Assembly: GCA_021298155.1 (NCBI GenBank) | Contig: JAJTEN010000033.1 | Location: 1 to 46,520 of the forward strand | From: Sphingobacteriales bacterium | GTDB lineage: Bacteria > Bacteroidota > Bacteroidia > UKL13-3 | DNA: 46,520 bases | Direction: 5' to 3' | In this document: in pieces, positions 1 through 8,526 of the stretch | Numbering within the stretch: the stretch's first letter is position 1 | How the letters are laid out: each line of letters begins with the position of its first letter | Translations under genes and position numbers: made by a program | The notes under the pieces: generated by a model | Database searches by the model: none | What the model saw: only the letters and a program-made list of their open reading frames with translations | Told to the model about the DNA's origin: nothing

Positions 1-28
1 ACTTAAAACTTAAAACTTAAAACTTAAA
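1..28. repeat. Short 7-base tandem repeat at the window edge
   Basis: Four perfect copies of ACTTAAA stand in tandem immediately downstream of the priA stop codon (minus-strand TGA at 31-33). The array may continue outside the window. It is AT-rich and contains no hairpin, so it does not look like a terminator. Function unknown. Confidence 0.75.
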
Positions 29-30
29 AC

Positions 31-2496
31 TCACCCCGGATCTACATCTGCATAAACAATCACACTGCGAAAAACTTTCTCTTCGCCAAGTGCATTCATT
101 TTGTTGCGAATGGTCTTTTTAACAGCTTCTAAATCTGGATTATTTCTATTGATCTTTATTAAAATTTCTTTGATGTAAAAATTGCGAATGCGGCTAACGT
201 GTGGACTTTCGGGACCAAGTATTTGGGCGCTAATTTCTCCATTGAGTAAGTATTTTAAACGCAAGGCAGCTTGCTCTACCGTTTTATAATCTCGGTGTTT
301 AAGCACTAATTTTATTAGGCGATAAAAAGGCGGGTAAGCAAACTTTTGCCTTTCTTCTAATTCGCGTTCTACTAAAGTTTCATATTTATTTTGCTGCAAA
401 ACCTGCAATACAAAATGATTGGGCATACTTGTTTGAATAACTACATTACCCCTACTGTGTTTTCTACCTGCCCGACCACCTACTTGCATGAGCAATTGCA
501 ATGCTTTTTCGTGGGCCCTAAAATCTGGAAATGAAAGCAAAGAATCTGCATTAATTACACCAACCAAACTTACATGTTCAAAATCTAAACCCTTGCTAAG
601 CATTTGGGTTCCTACCAAAATCTCAAACTGCTTCTCTTCAAAACTTCTGATTATTTCTTCGTGACCATGCTTTGTTTTGGCTGCATCTAAATCTAATCGG
701 GCAATGCGCGCTGTAGGGAATAAAACCTTTAATTCGTCTTCTACCTTTTCTGTACCCACTCCTTTTAAAGTTAAGTGCTTAGATCCACAGGCATGGCAGC
801 TAGTAGGCTGCTGTTGCGTATAACCACAATAATGACACTTTAACGAGTCTATGTATTTATGATACGTTAAACTAATGTCACAATGCTGACACTTAGGCGT
901 CCACTCACAGGTATTACAAGATAAGAAAGGCGCATATCCCCTGCGGTTTTGAAACAAAATAACTTGCTCATTTCGGTTCAGGGCAACTGTTATGGCTTCA
1001 AATAATTGCTTACCAATATCTTCGCTAAGCATAGATTTTACCCTTCTCTCTTCTGCTATATTTGCGGTTTCAATTAGGGGCATAGCAATATCGTGAAAAC
1101 GTGCATCTAGCATAACCTTACCATACTTACCTTGTAATGCTTGGTAATACACTTCTAAACTGGGTGTAGCCGAACCTAATATGGTTTTACAGCCATGCAA
1201 ATGAGCCAATACCAAACTGGCATCTCTGGCATGATAACGCGGGGCTGGATCTTGCTGTTTATAGCTTCCCTCATGCTCTTCGTCTACTATAATTAAACCC
1301 AAATCTCTAAAGGGCAGAAAAATAGAACTTCTTGCGCCTATTATAACCTGATATTTCGCTTCTTTAACACCCTGCCAAATCTCTACTCTTTCTTGGTCGT
1401 TGTACTTACTATGGTAAGAGATACAAGCCTCTCCAAAGAACTTTCTAATGCGCTTTATTATTTGAGAAGTAAGCGCAATCTCTGGAAGCAAAAAAAGTAC
1501 CTGTTTACCCAATGCAAGTTGCTCTTGAATGAGCCGAACATATACATGCGTTTTACCACTACCGGTTACGCCTTGTAACAAAACAATATCTTTGGTTTCC
1601 CATGATTTCTGTATGGCTTGTAAGGCAATTTCTTGGGCATCATTCAATTCAAATGTTTGAACAGGAGTTGCATTTATTTGCAAACGATCTACACTAATCT
1701 GATAGGTTTCAAACACCCCTTTCTTAATTAAAGTAGCTAAGGGAGCAAGCGTTCCATTGCATGTTTTTAGGAGCAAAGCTTTGTCAATATCTTGCTGCGG
1801 GTTTATCTGTTTTAAATACAAATAAGCCATTAGTATATTCAATTGCTTTTCGCTTTTGCCAATGCTATCAAATAAATCTTTAAGGGCTTCATCCGACTTA
1901 AATGCCGCTGCCAATTGTATGCAGGTTAACTTGCGTTCTTTGTATTTTTCTTCTAATTCTTCTTTGAGCAATATGACTCCCTTTTTAACCATACTTTTTA
2001 GGATCGGGAATACATTTTTAAGTTGCAGAATTTCCGAAATATCTGCCAAACTTAATTCATGCCTTAGCTCTAATGCTTCATATACCAAATACTCTTTATC
2101 ATCTAAAACGGTATCTTGTAGCTCGAAGGATGGATTGGCAACTATACTGGTTTCGCTTTCTAATTTAAATGCAGCTGGCAAAGCAACTTGCATAACATCC
2201 CCTAAACTACATAGATAGTATTTACTGATCCACTCCCAAAACAAAAAATGCTTGGGTTCTATAATTGGTGTTTCATCAATTACACTATAAATATATTTGG
2301 CTTCATAAGTCTTAGGCGGCTGGTGGTGAATTTGGTAAATTAGGGCGGCATACACCTTTTTAGCACCAAATTGTATCGCCACGCGTTTGCCTATTTCTAT
2401 TTCTGATTCCCACTCTTTAGGTACGCGATAAGTATATACCTGCTGAAGATTCAGAGGTAATATTACGTTTATAAAAGTGGCAAACTGATCTTCCAT
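31..2496 (-). CDS. priA: Primosomal protein N' (replication restart helicase PriA)
   Basis: PriA is a 3'-to-5' DNA helicase that recognises stalled forks and reloads the replisome. The 821-residue product has the family layout: an N-terminal DNA-binding domain with the typical ILPL...YTYRVP opening, a Walker A motif GVTGSGKT (residues 309-316), a DEEH Walker B box (405-408), the GSATPS motif (441-446), and a zinc-binding insertion whose eight cysteines are all present (527, 530, 536, 539, 554, 557, 567, 570). The C-terminal helicase half contains the conserved GGRAGR. The length is normal for the family and nothing is missing. It lies 18 bases downstream of pepD on the same strand, so the two are probably co-transcribed. 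Confidence 0.97.
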   Translation of the reverse strand: MEDQFATFINVILPLNLQQVYTYRVPKEWESEIEIGKRVAIQFGAKKVYAALIYQIHHQPPKTYEAKYIYSVIDETPIIEPKHFLFWEWISKYYLCSLGDVMQVALPAAFKLESETSIVANPSFELQDTVLDDKEYLVYEALELRHELSLADISEILQLKNVFPILKSMVKKGVILLKEELEEKYKERKLTCIQLAAAFKSDEALKDLFDSIGKSEKQLNILMAYLYLKQINPQQDIDKALLLKTCNGTLAPLATLIKKGVFETYQISVDRLQINATPVQTFELNDAQEIALQAIQKSWETKDIVLLQGVTGSGKTHVYVRLIQEQLALGKQVLFLLPEIALTSQIIKRIRKFFGEACISYHSKYNDQERVEIWQGVKEAKYQVIIGARSSIFLPFRDLGLIIVDEEHEGSYKQQDPAPRYHARDASLVLAHLHGCKTILGSATPSLEVYYQALQGKYGKVMLDARFHDIAMPLIETANIAEERRVKSMLSEDIGKQLFEAITVALNRNEQVILFQNRRGYAPFLSCNTCEWTPKCQHCDISLTYHKYIDSLKCHYCGYTQQQPTSCHACGSKHLTLKGVGTEKVEDELKVLFPTARIARLDLDAAKTKHGHEEIIRSFEEKQFEILVGTQMLSKGLDFEHVSLVGVINADSLLSFPDFRAHEKALQLLMQVGGRAGRKHSRGNVVIQTSMPNHFVLQVLQQNKYETLVERELEERQKFAYPPFYRLIKLVLKHRDYKTVEQAALRLKYLLNGEISAQILGPESPHVSRIRNFYIKEILIKINRNNPDLEAVKKTIRNKMNALGEEKVFRSVIVYADVDPG

Positions 2497-2514
2497 TGGT
2501 TCGACCCAAAAAAG

Positions 2515-3975
2515 CTACTGAAGCGGTATTTGTTCTAGGGTTTTTAAGAGATATTTCCAAAATTTTTGAACCGAACTAATTTGTACTTTTTCATCGGGTG
2601 AATGCGCTCCTGTAATGTTTGGACCAAATGATATCATTTGCATGCCGGGGTAATTCGTTCCTAAAATACCACATTCTAGTCCGGCGTGACAAGCATTAAC
2701 GAGCGGCAAACTTTGAAAAACTTCTTGGTAAATTTGGGTCATTAATTTTACTATGGGCGCATCTGGAAGGGGTGTCCAACCCGGGTAACTGCCTTTTAAC
2801 TCTGTTTGCACACCCAGCAAATCGAAAGCCGATTGAATCACCGATGCCAATTCAAACTTCTCCGAATCTACACTGCTTCTGGTTAAACATTGAATGTTTA
2901 CCTGCCCATTTTTAACCAATACGCGAGCTAAATTATTAGAGGTTTGAACCAAGCCAGCTATGCCAGGTGTCATCCTAAAAATACCATTGGGTATTACCTG
3001 AATAACCTGTAGTAAGTTGGTTTGAAAATGAAGATCTAAAACCATATTTGGACAAGCTACCTCTTCTACACTCACCTGAAGTTGGGGATCTGTTAAGCGA
3101 TACTCTTGTTTGTAGGTTTCTAAATAAGATTGAATGGTTTGGTGAATTTTTTGAATTTCGCCGGGCGTTGCGGCTATGTGAGAAACAGATTCTCTTGGTA
3201 TTGCATTTCTTAATCCACCACCATCTATGGATGCAATTTGAACGCAATGCTCTTGTGCTAATTTTAAAAGCAAGCGGTTCATTAGTTTATTGGCATTTGC
3301 TCGGCCTAAAATGATATCCATACCCGAATGGCCGCCTGTTAAACCACTTATTTTAATGCATAAGCCAATACTATTTTTTACCACAGGAACTTCTGTATAG
3401 GTATTACTGCCACTTACATCTATTCCTCCAGCACATCCAATGGTTAATTCGTGGTCATCTTCGGTATCTAGGTTCAATAAAATGTTACCTGAAAGTAATC
3501 CGCCTTTTAATCCCAAAGCACCAGTCATACCCGTTTCTTCATCTATCGTAAAGAGCGCTTCAATAGCGGGGTGTGGAATATCTTTTGAAGCCAAAATAGC
3601 CATGATGGTGGCTACGCCAATCCCATTATCTGCACCCAATGTGGTGCCTTTTGCTTTTACCCAATCTCCATCTACAAACATGTCTATCCCCTGGGTATTA
3701 AAATCAAATTGGGTATCGGCATTTTTTTGATGCACCATATCTAAATGACTCTGCATAACAACGGTCTCACGGTTTTCCATGCCAGCAGTAGCAGGTTTTT
3801 TAATGATTACATTGCCCACTTCATCTTTAAAACTCTCTAAGTTAAGCGACTTCCCAAAGTCTAACATAAATTGAATAACGCGTTCTTCCTTTTTTGAAGG
3901 ACGAGGAACAGCGTTTAGTTCTGAGAAATAATGCCAAAGGGGTTTTGGTTCTAGGAGTGATACAGCTTGGTTCAT
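2515..3975 (-). CDS. pepD: Aminoacyl-histidine dipeptidase (M20 family, PepD)
   Basis: This is a cytosolic metallodipeptidase of the M20/PepD family that splits Xaa-His and related dipeptides. The 486 residues match the usual length. Metal-binding and catalytic motifs are visible: SHLDM (H77, D79), GADNG (D116), DEETGMTGA (E146/E147), LDTED (D170) and a C-terminal HAGLECG histidine. The GGHSGMDI segment marks the lid/dimerisation domain. There is no signal peptide. It sits between a small lipoprotein gene 36 bases upstream and priA 18 bases downstream, all on the minus strand. Confidence 0.95.
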   Translation of the reverse strand: MNQAVSLLEPKPLWHYFSELNAVPRPSKKEERVIQFMLDFGKSLNLESFKDEVGNVIIKKPATAGMENRETVVMQSHLDMVHQKNADTQFDFNTQGIDMFVDGDWVKAKGTTLGADNGIGVATIMAILASKDIPHPAIEALFTIDEETGMTGALGLKGGLLSGNILLNLDTEDDHELTIGCAGGIDVSGSNTYTEVPVVKNSIGLCIKISGLTGGHSGMDIILGRANANKLMNRLLLKLAQEHCVQIASIDGGGLRNAIPRESVSHIAATPGEIQKIHQTIQSYLETYKQEYRLTDPQLQVSVEEVACPNMVLDLHFQTNLLQVIQVIPNGIFRMTPGIAGLVQTSNNLARVLVKNGQVNIQCLTRSSVDSEKFELASVIQSAFDLLGVQTELKGSYPGWTPLPDAPIVKLMTQIYQEVFQSLPLVNACHAGLECGILGTNYPGMQMISFGPNITGAHSPDEKVQISSVQKFWKYLLKTLEQIPLQ

Positions 3976-4011
3976 ACAAAATATTTTTTTGCAATATAAA
4001 CCATGCTTCGC

Positions 4012-4386
4012 TTATTTAACAAGTAAAGTATCTGTAAGGTATGAATTTTCTTTCAGTAAATACTGTATGTAATAGGTGCCTTTTTGGGTGGGGGTAAACG
4101 GAAATACTTTTCTCCCCATTTGATATAATTCAGTGCAGGTGCAACCTGTAAATGAATTTATAATTTCAAGTTGCAGGTAGTTTCCTGTTTGAACCGATTT
4201 AATTTCTTTAAAACTGCCACAACCATTCCCTATTCCAAATTCAATTTCTATACCAGCCGTTTGTCCTAAGCTTATTTCTTTAGGACAAGTAAGCTTAGTT
4301 ATGCGTGCTATTTCTGTGCGCGCACAATTGTCTGTTATTTTACAAGAACCCAATAAAAGTATTAAAAATCCTATCCCCAATTTCAT
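4012..4386 (-). CDS. Small predicted lipoprotein, function unknown
   Basis: The protein is 124 residues long from the ATG at 4386. An ATG at 4413 would add nine residues, but starting at 4386 places a clean lipoprotein signal (MKLGIGFLILLLGSC, acylated Cys15) at the N-terminus. The mature part is cysteine-rich and predicted to be mostly beta-strand, ending in a segment (TQKGTYYIQYLL) that resembles an Ig-like strand. I do not recognise the family. It is first in a probable three-gene minus-strand operon with pepD and priA. Confidence 0.7.
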   Translation of the reverse strand: MKLGIGFLILLLGSCKITDNCARTEIARITKLTCPKEISLGQTAGIEIEFGIGNGCGSFKEIKSVQTGNYLQLEIINSFTGCTCTELYQMGRKVFPFTPTQKGTYYIQYLLKENSYLTDTLLVK

Positions 4387-4462
4387 TATCCAAAGATAAA
4401 TAAATAATGCCATTTTTATTTATTGTACTTCAAAACCAAGTCCCGTAAATTAAAAATAAAAT

Positions 4463-4494
4463 TTTGACTTGCAATTATTTATCTGTTAAATTTG
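4463..4494 (+). promoter_or_regulatory. Predicted Bacteroidota-type promoter for the Ig-repeat protein
   Basis: A TTTG box at 4463-4466 is followed after 20 bases by TAAATTTG at 4487-4494, matching the Bacteroidota -33/-7 pattern (TTTG, then TAnnTTTG). The favoured start codon at 4512 lies 17 bases further on. Predicted from sequence only. Confidence 0.6.
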
Positions 4495-4511
4495 AGTAAA
4501 TGATAATTCAT

Positions 4512-7500
4512 ATGAAAACAAAAATTACAATCTATCTTAGCTTTTTAAGTTTAGCTTTGAGTGTATTCGTTCATGGTCAGACTTTACAAAGTTTTTCTGC
4601 ACCAATTTATGATAATTTACCTGTTCGAAATACAGTTTTCACCAGAAATCTCAGTTTAAACAAATCAAAACAATGTGGTACAGATACGGTGAACTACACC
4701 TACAACAAAACCACTGCTTTAAATACGGTTTCTTTAAATAATGCAACCAGCGGAAATGCTTTTGCCCAATGGTATCCCTCTCCACAAAATATTACCATTC
4801 ATGGTTTCGAATTTTTTGCTTGGCAAACTGCCATGAATAGCACAGTTGTTACACTTACCTGTAGGGTATATTTGGCGGGCATAGATTCTCTGCCTCTTGG
4901 GGCTCCGCTTGCTAGTGTAACTGTTAATGTTGATTCAACTTTTGGAGGTGGAATGTTAACAGCTTTGCGCAAAAGAGCAATTTTCCCAACAGCTATTACC
5001 ACAGCCAATCCAAATGGATACGTACTAACAATTGAAACCTCATCGGCTACAAATGTTGCTGTTGTAGCAAACTCATGGACAGCCTCTCCGCCAAATGGAC
5101 GTTCAGAATGGTTAAGTTCTGTGAGAATTGGTACCGCATTTATTCGTTCCTATAATATCAATATTGGAGGTCCGATTTTTAATGCAGATTTCATTATGCA
5201 ACCTTTTGTTTCATATAATCTGTCCGCTAATTTTACGCCAAGTCAAACCTGCATGAGCGTTGGAAATCCAATAACTTTTACCAATACATCTAGCGCAGTT
5301 TTATTCAATAGATTTTATAATACTAGGGCATTTTTTAATATTCCACAATTTAGTTGCCAGTGGAATTATGGCGATTCTATGGGTAACTTTTTTGCCATAA
5401 ATGGCTTAAGAACCTATAACCACAATGTAACTTACCCAGTTCGTCTATATGATACTTTGTATGGCTGGATGAGTGGTTGTGCAGATGAGATAACAAAGGA
5501 AATTTACCAAACACCAGCACCTACAAATGCCTATAATAATAGTCCGGTTTGCGCCGGAGGAACCCTTCAACTGCAGGCAGATAGTGTTCCAAATGCTAGC
5601 TATGTATGGACCGGGCCCAATGGATTTAGTTCTACCCAAAGAAACCCAAGTATTGCCGGAGCAGGCGTTGGCGCATCTGGACTTTATTCTGTTACTACTG
5701 TCATTGGTCAATGCTCCTCTACGGTTGCAACCACTTATGCAAGTGTTATAAGCAGTTATTCTGCAAGTGGAAATGGCCCACTTTGTGTTGGTCAAAACCT
5801 GAGCTTGCAAGCTACAGATATTACCAATGCGAGTTATACTTGGTTGGGACCCAATGGATTTACCGCCAGCACCAGAACGCCAACTAAAAGCGGTGTAACT
5901 AAATTAGATTCTGGAACTTATCAGGTGATTATTTCTGCACCTGGTTGTACTAATATGGGACCATTTACCACACTTATTGTGGTTAACGATATACCCGTTT
6001 CACCGAGTATTACCAGTAATGGGCCGCTATGTGTGGGCCAAAATTTAAACTTAAGCGCTAGTGGTCCCGCCACTGGTGCCTATAACTGGACTGGCCCAAA
6101 CAATTTTTCATCTACCCAACAAAACCCCGTTAGAACTGCTGTATTAAATTCGTTTGGTGGAAATTATACTGTAATTCTTACCATAAATGGTTGCAGCAGC
6201 TTACCATCTTCAACCAATGTAGTGGTAAACAATATTCCAACGGCACCAAGCGCAGGTAATAATGGTCCGCTTTGCGTTGGACAAACACTTAGTTTAACAG
6301 CTAGTTTAATTGCAAATGCCACTTACAATTGGAGTGGTCCAAACGGATTTACGGCGAGTATACAAAACCCCACGCGAACAGGATTAAGTTTAATAGATGG
6401 GGGCACATATAGTGTTATAGCAACCGTTAATGGATGTCCGTCATCAGCAGCCAATACCATAGTTGCCATAACTTCGAACACTCCTACCCCATTTGCTAGT
6501 AGTAACGGCCCATTATGTCCGGGACAAAATTTACAATTAAGCGCAAGTGGGGTTTCAGGTGCACAATTTACCTGGACTGGCCCCAAAAATTTTAGTTCTT
6601 CACTGGCCAATCCAATAATAAATAATGTAAACGATTCTAATGCCGGCATGTATAGTGTAACAGCCACTACTGCCGCTTGCGGAACTTCTAGTGCAGCCAC
6701 TGTAAATCTTGTAATTAATACCTTACCTCCTGCCCCAAGTATTGGGAATAATAGTCCGCTTTGCACCGGAGACAGCTTAAAACTAATTGCTGCAACCATA
6801 ACGGGTGCCAATTATTATTGGACCGGACCAAACGGATTTAGTTCCAATTTACAAAATCCAAGTTTACATAACATGTCAAAAGCAAAGGCAGGATTTTATA
6901 ATGTTTATGTGATTGTTCCTGGTTGTGGAACATCACCTACCAGCCAAACCGAAGCCTTAGTTAGATCGATTCCCACCACACCCAGTGCTTCAAGTAATTC
7001 ACCTGTTTGTGCTGGCGATACCATTCAACTCATTGCGCAAGGTAGCGGCGTAGGTTCAGGTGCAAGTTACTCTTGGCAAGGACCAAACAACTTTAACAGT
7101 AACGACAGAATCAGCAAAGTGAATAGCGCCGTTGCAACTGATGCCGGACTTTACAGTGTACTAGTTACCGATAGCGGTTGTAAATCTGCCCCAGCAACAT
7201 TAAGTATAGTGGTTCGCAATTTACCTGCATCTCCAACAGCTAGTAGTAATAGTCCGATTTGCGCAGCAGCCAATTTAAACCTAACGGCAAGTGCAATTAG
7301 TGGAGCAAGTTATCTTTGGGAAACGCCATTTGGAACTAAATTAAACGGACAAAACCCCAGTATTATAGGCGCAAACGCTACACAATCTGGCACTTATTCT
7401 GTGAAAGCATTTGTAAATGGTTGTTATTCTATTCCGGCTACCATTAGTGTTTTAGTAAACCCATTGCCTGTTGCGCCTGTAGCTTCAAATACAGGTCCGG

Positions 7501-8474
7501 CTTGTGTTGGCGGCAATATTACTTTAAGGGCTAGCACTATTGCTGGAGCAAGTTACCAGTGGAGCGGACCCAATTTTAGTTCAAACCTACAAAATCCGCT
7601 ATTGGCAAACACCAATAAAAATATGTCGGGAACCTACGCCGTAAAGGCCATAGTGCAAGGTTGTAGTGGAGAAGAGAGTAAAACAGATGTATCTATTAAT
7701 GAATATCCGCTCGCACCTACTCTTAGCAGCTTGCCTGCCACAAGAGTTTGCACCGGAGATAGTTTAAGATTCTTTGCCAATAATGTAAACAATGGTGAGT
7801 TTAATTGGACTGGCCCAATTGGATTTAGTACTACCAAGCAAAATCCCGTTTTATTTATAAATAATGTTGCTCAAGGCGGAATTTATGAGGCCAGTGTAAG
7901 CAGATTTGGCTGCGAATCGCCAAAAAGTGTATTAAATATCTCGGTGTATAATAGACCTAATACAACAGACATTAATGGATTAAGTGAGGTAAAAAGCGGC
8001 GAAAGCAATACATATAGCGTAAGTGGATTAAGCGGTTCAACCTATAATTGGGAAGTAATTGGAGGCAGCATCACTAACGGATCTGGAACCAATACCATAA
8101 ATGTATTATGGGGAAGTAAAGGTTCAGGTAAAATTTCGGTAACAGAAACCAGCATAAATGATTGCAGTGGTGCTGTAAAAACGAAAGAAATCCTTATTGG
8201 AGCTCCGTCAAGCCTAAACAGCCTAAGCCAAAACCTTAAATTAAGCTTGTACCCAAATCCTACTCAAGACAAAATATACTTAACAAGCAATAATAGTGTA
8301 ATCATAAACAGCATAGAATTATTCGACATTCAAGGTAGAAAATTGAATGCACCTATTGAAAAATTAAATGCTGATTGGATCATTGAAACAAATAAGTTAA
8401 CAGTGGGTACTTATTATTTATGTATAAGAACTAACTCAGAAATTACTTCAATGAAATTTACGAAAATAGAATAG
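4512..8474 (+). CDS. Secreted Ig-like repeat protein with T9SS type A sorting domain
   Basis: The start is placed at the ATG at 4512, because it begins directly with a signal peptide (MKTKITIYLSFLSLALSVFVHGQ). An in-frame ATG at 4500 would add MIIH ahead of it. About 1320 residues. After a unique N-terminal region and a PKD-like segment (QWNYGDS), ten Ig-like repeats of about 80 residues follow (pattern SSNGPLCxG...YxWTGPNGFSS...QNP...GxYxV...GC), then one PKD-like domain. The C-terminus has the type A sorting pattern (LYPNPTQDKIYL ... G.YYL.I), which directs export through the type IX system and attachment to, or release from, the cell surface. Likely role: adhesin or surface fibre. A bidirectional terminator follows the stop codon. 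Confidence 0.9.
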   Translation: MKTKITIYLSFLSLALSVFVHGQTLQSFSAPIYDNLPVRNTVFTRNLSLNKSKQCGTDTVNYTYNKTTALNTVSLNNATSGNAFAQWYPSPQNITIHGFEFFAWQTAMNSTVVTLTCRVYLAGIDSLPLGAPLASVTVNVDSTFGGGMLTALRKRAIFPTAITTANPNGYVLTIETSSATNVAVVANSWTASPPNGRSEWLSSVRIGTAFIRSYNINIGGPIFNADFIMQPFVSYNLSANFTPSQTCMSVGNPITFTNTSSAVLFNRFYNTRAFFNIPQFSCQWNYGDSMGNFFAINGLRTYNHNVTYPVRLYDTLYGWMSGCADEITKEIYQTPAPTNAYNNSPVCAGGTLQLQADSVPNASYVWTGPNGFSSTQRNPSIAGAGVGASGLYSVTTVIGQCSSTVATTYASVISSYSASGNGPLCVGQNLSLQATDITNASYTWLGPNGFTASTRTPTKSGVTKLDSGTYQVIISAPGCTNMGPFTTLIVVNDIPVSPSITSNGPLCVGQNLNLSASGPATGAYNWTGPNNFSSTQQNPVRTAVLNSFGGNYTVILTINGCSSLPSSTNVVVNNIPTAPSAGNNGPLCVGQTLSLTASLIANATYNWSGPNGFTASIQNPTRTGLSLIDGGTYSVIATVNGCPSSAANTIVAITSNTPTPFASSNGPLCPGQNLQLSASGVSGAQFTWTGPKNFSSSLANPIINNVNDSNAGMYSVTATTAACGTSSAATVNLVINTLPPAPSIGNNSPLCTGDSLKLIAATITGANYYWTGPNGFSSNLQNPSLHNMSKAKAGFYNVYVIVPGCGTSPTSQTEALVRSIPTTPSASSNSPVCAGDTIQLIAQGSGVGSGASYSWQGPNNFNSNDRISKVNSAVATDAGLYSVLVTDSGCKSAPATLSIVVRNLPASPTASSNSPICAAANLNLTASAISGASYLWETPFGTKLNGQNPSIIGANATQSGTYSVKAFVNGCYSIPATISVLVNPLPVAPVASNTGPACVGGNITLRASTIAGASYQWSGPNFSSNLQNPLLANTNKNMSGTYAVKAIVQGCSGEESKTDVSINEYPLAPTLSSLPATRVCTGDSLRFFANNVNNGEFNWTGPIGFSTTKQNPVLFINNVAQGGIYEASVSRFGCESPKSVLNISVYNRPNTTDINGLSEVKSGESNTYSVSGLSGSTYNWEVIGGSITNGSGTNTINVLWGSKGSGKISVTETSINDCSGAVKTKEILIGAPSSLNSLSQNLKLSLYPNPTQDKIYLTSNNSVIINSIELFDIQGRKLNAPIEKLNADWIIETNKLTVGTYYLCIRTNSEITSMKFTKIE
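5511..7950 (+). repeat. Ten tandem Ig-like repeat units, about 240 bases each
   Basis: Ten consecutive units of 75-85 codons share the core Pro-rich linker, SSN(G/S)PxCxG, YxW(T/S)GP, QNP and GxYxV motifs. The copies have diverged at DNA level, so this is an old protein-domain expansion rather than a recent identical tandem array. Units 2-6 are the most alike (NGPLCVGQ or a close variant). Confidence 0.85.
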
Positions 8475-8480
8475 TAACAA

Positions 8481-8524
8481 AAATAACTTAGCGCTATACC
8501 ACGGAGTATAGCGCTAAGTTATTT
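8481..8524. terminator. Bidirectional hairpin terminator
   Basis: A perfect 19-base inverted repeat (arms 8481-8499 and 8506-8524, core AACTTAGCGCTATAC) closes a 6-base loop. It fills the gap between the stop codons of the convergent genes ending at 8474 (plus) and 8527 (minus). AT-rich flanks on both sides suit termination in either direction. Confidence 0.85.
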
Positions 8525-8526
8525 AA

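Noticed and set aside
1393-1578. Open frame on the plus strand inside priA
   Set aside because: It is antisense to intact priA helicase motifs and its translation has no family features.
6323-6811. 162-codon open frame on the minus strand opposite the Ig-repeat gene
   Set aside because: It lies antisense to a well-supported repeat protein, has no start signals or recognisable motif, and is kept open by the biased codons of the repeats.
5511-7950. Regular 240-base periodicity considered as a CRISPR-like or satellite array
   Set aside because: Units are in one open frame, diverged at DNA level and encode a clear protein domain; there are no short identical repeats with unique spacers.
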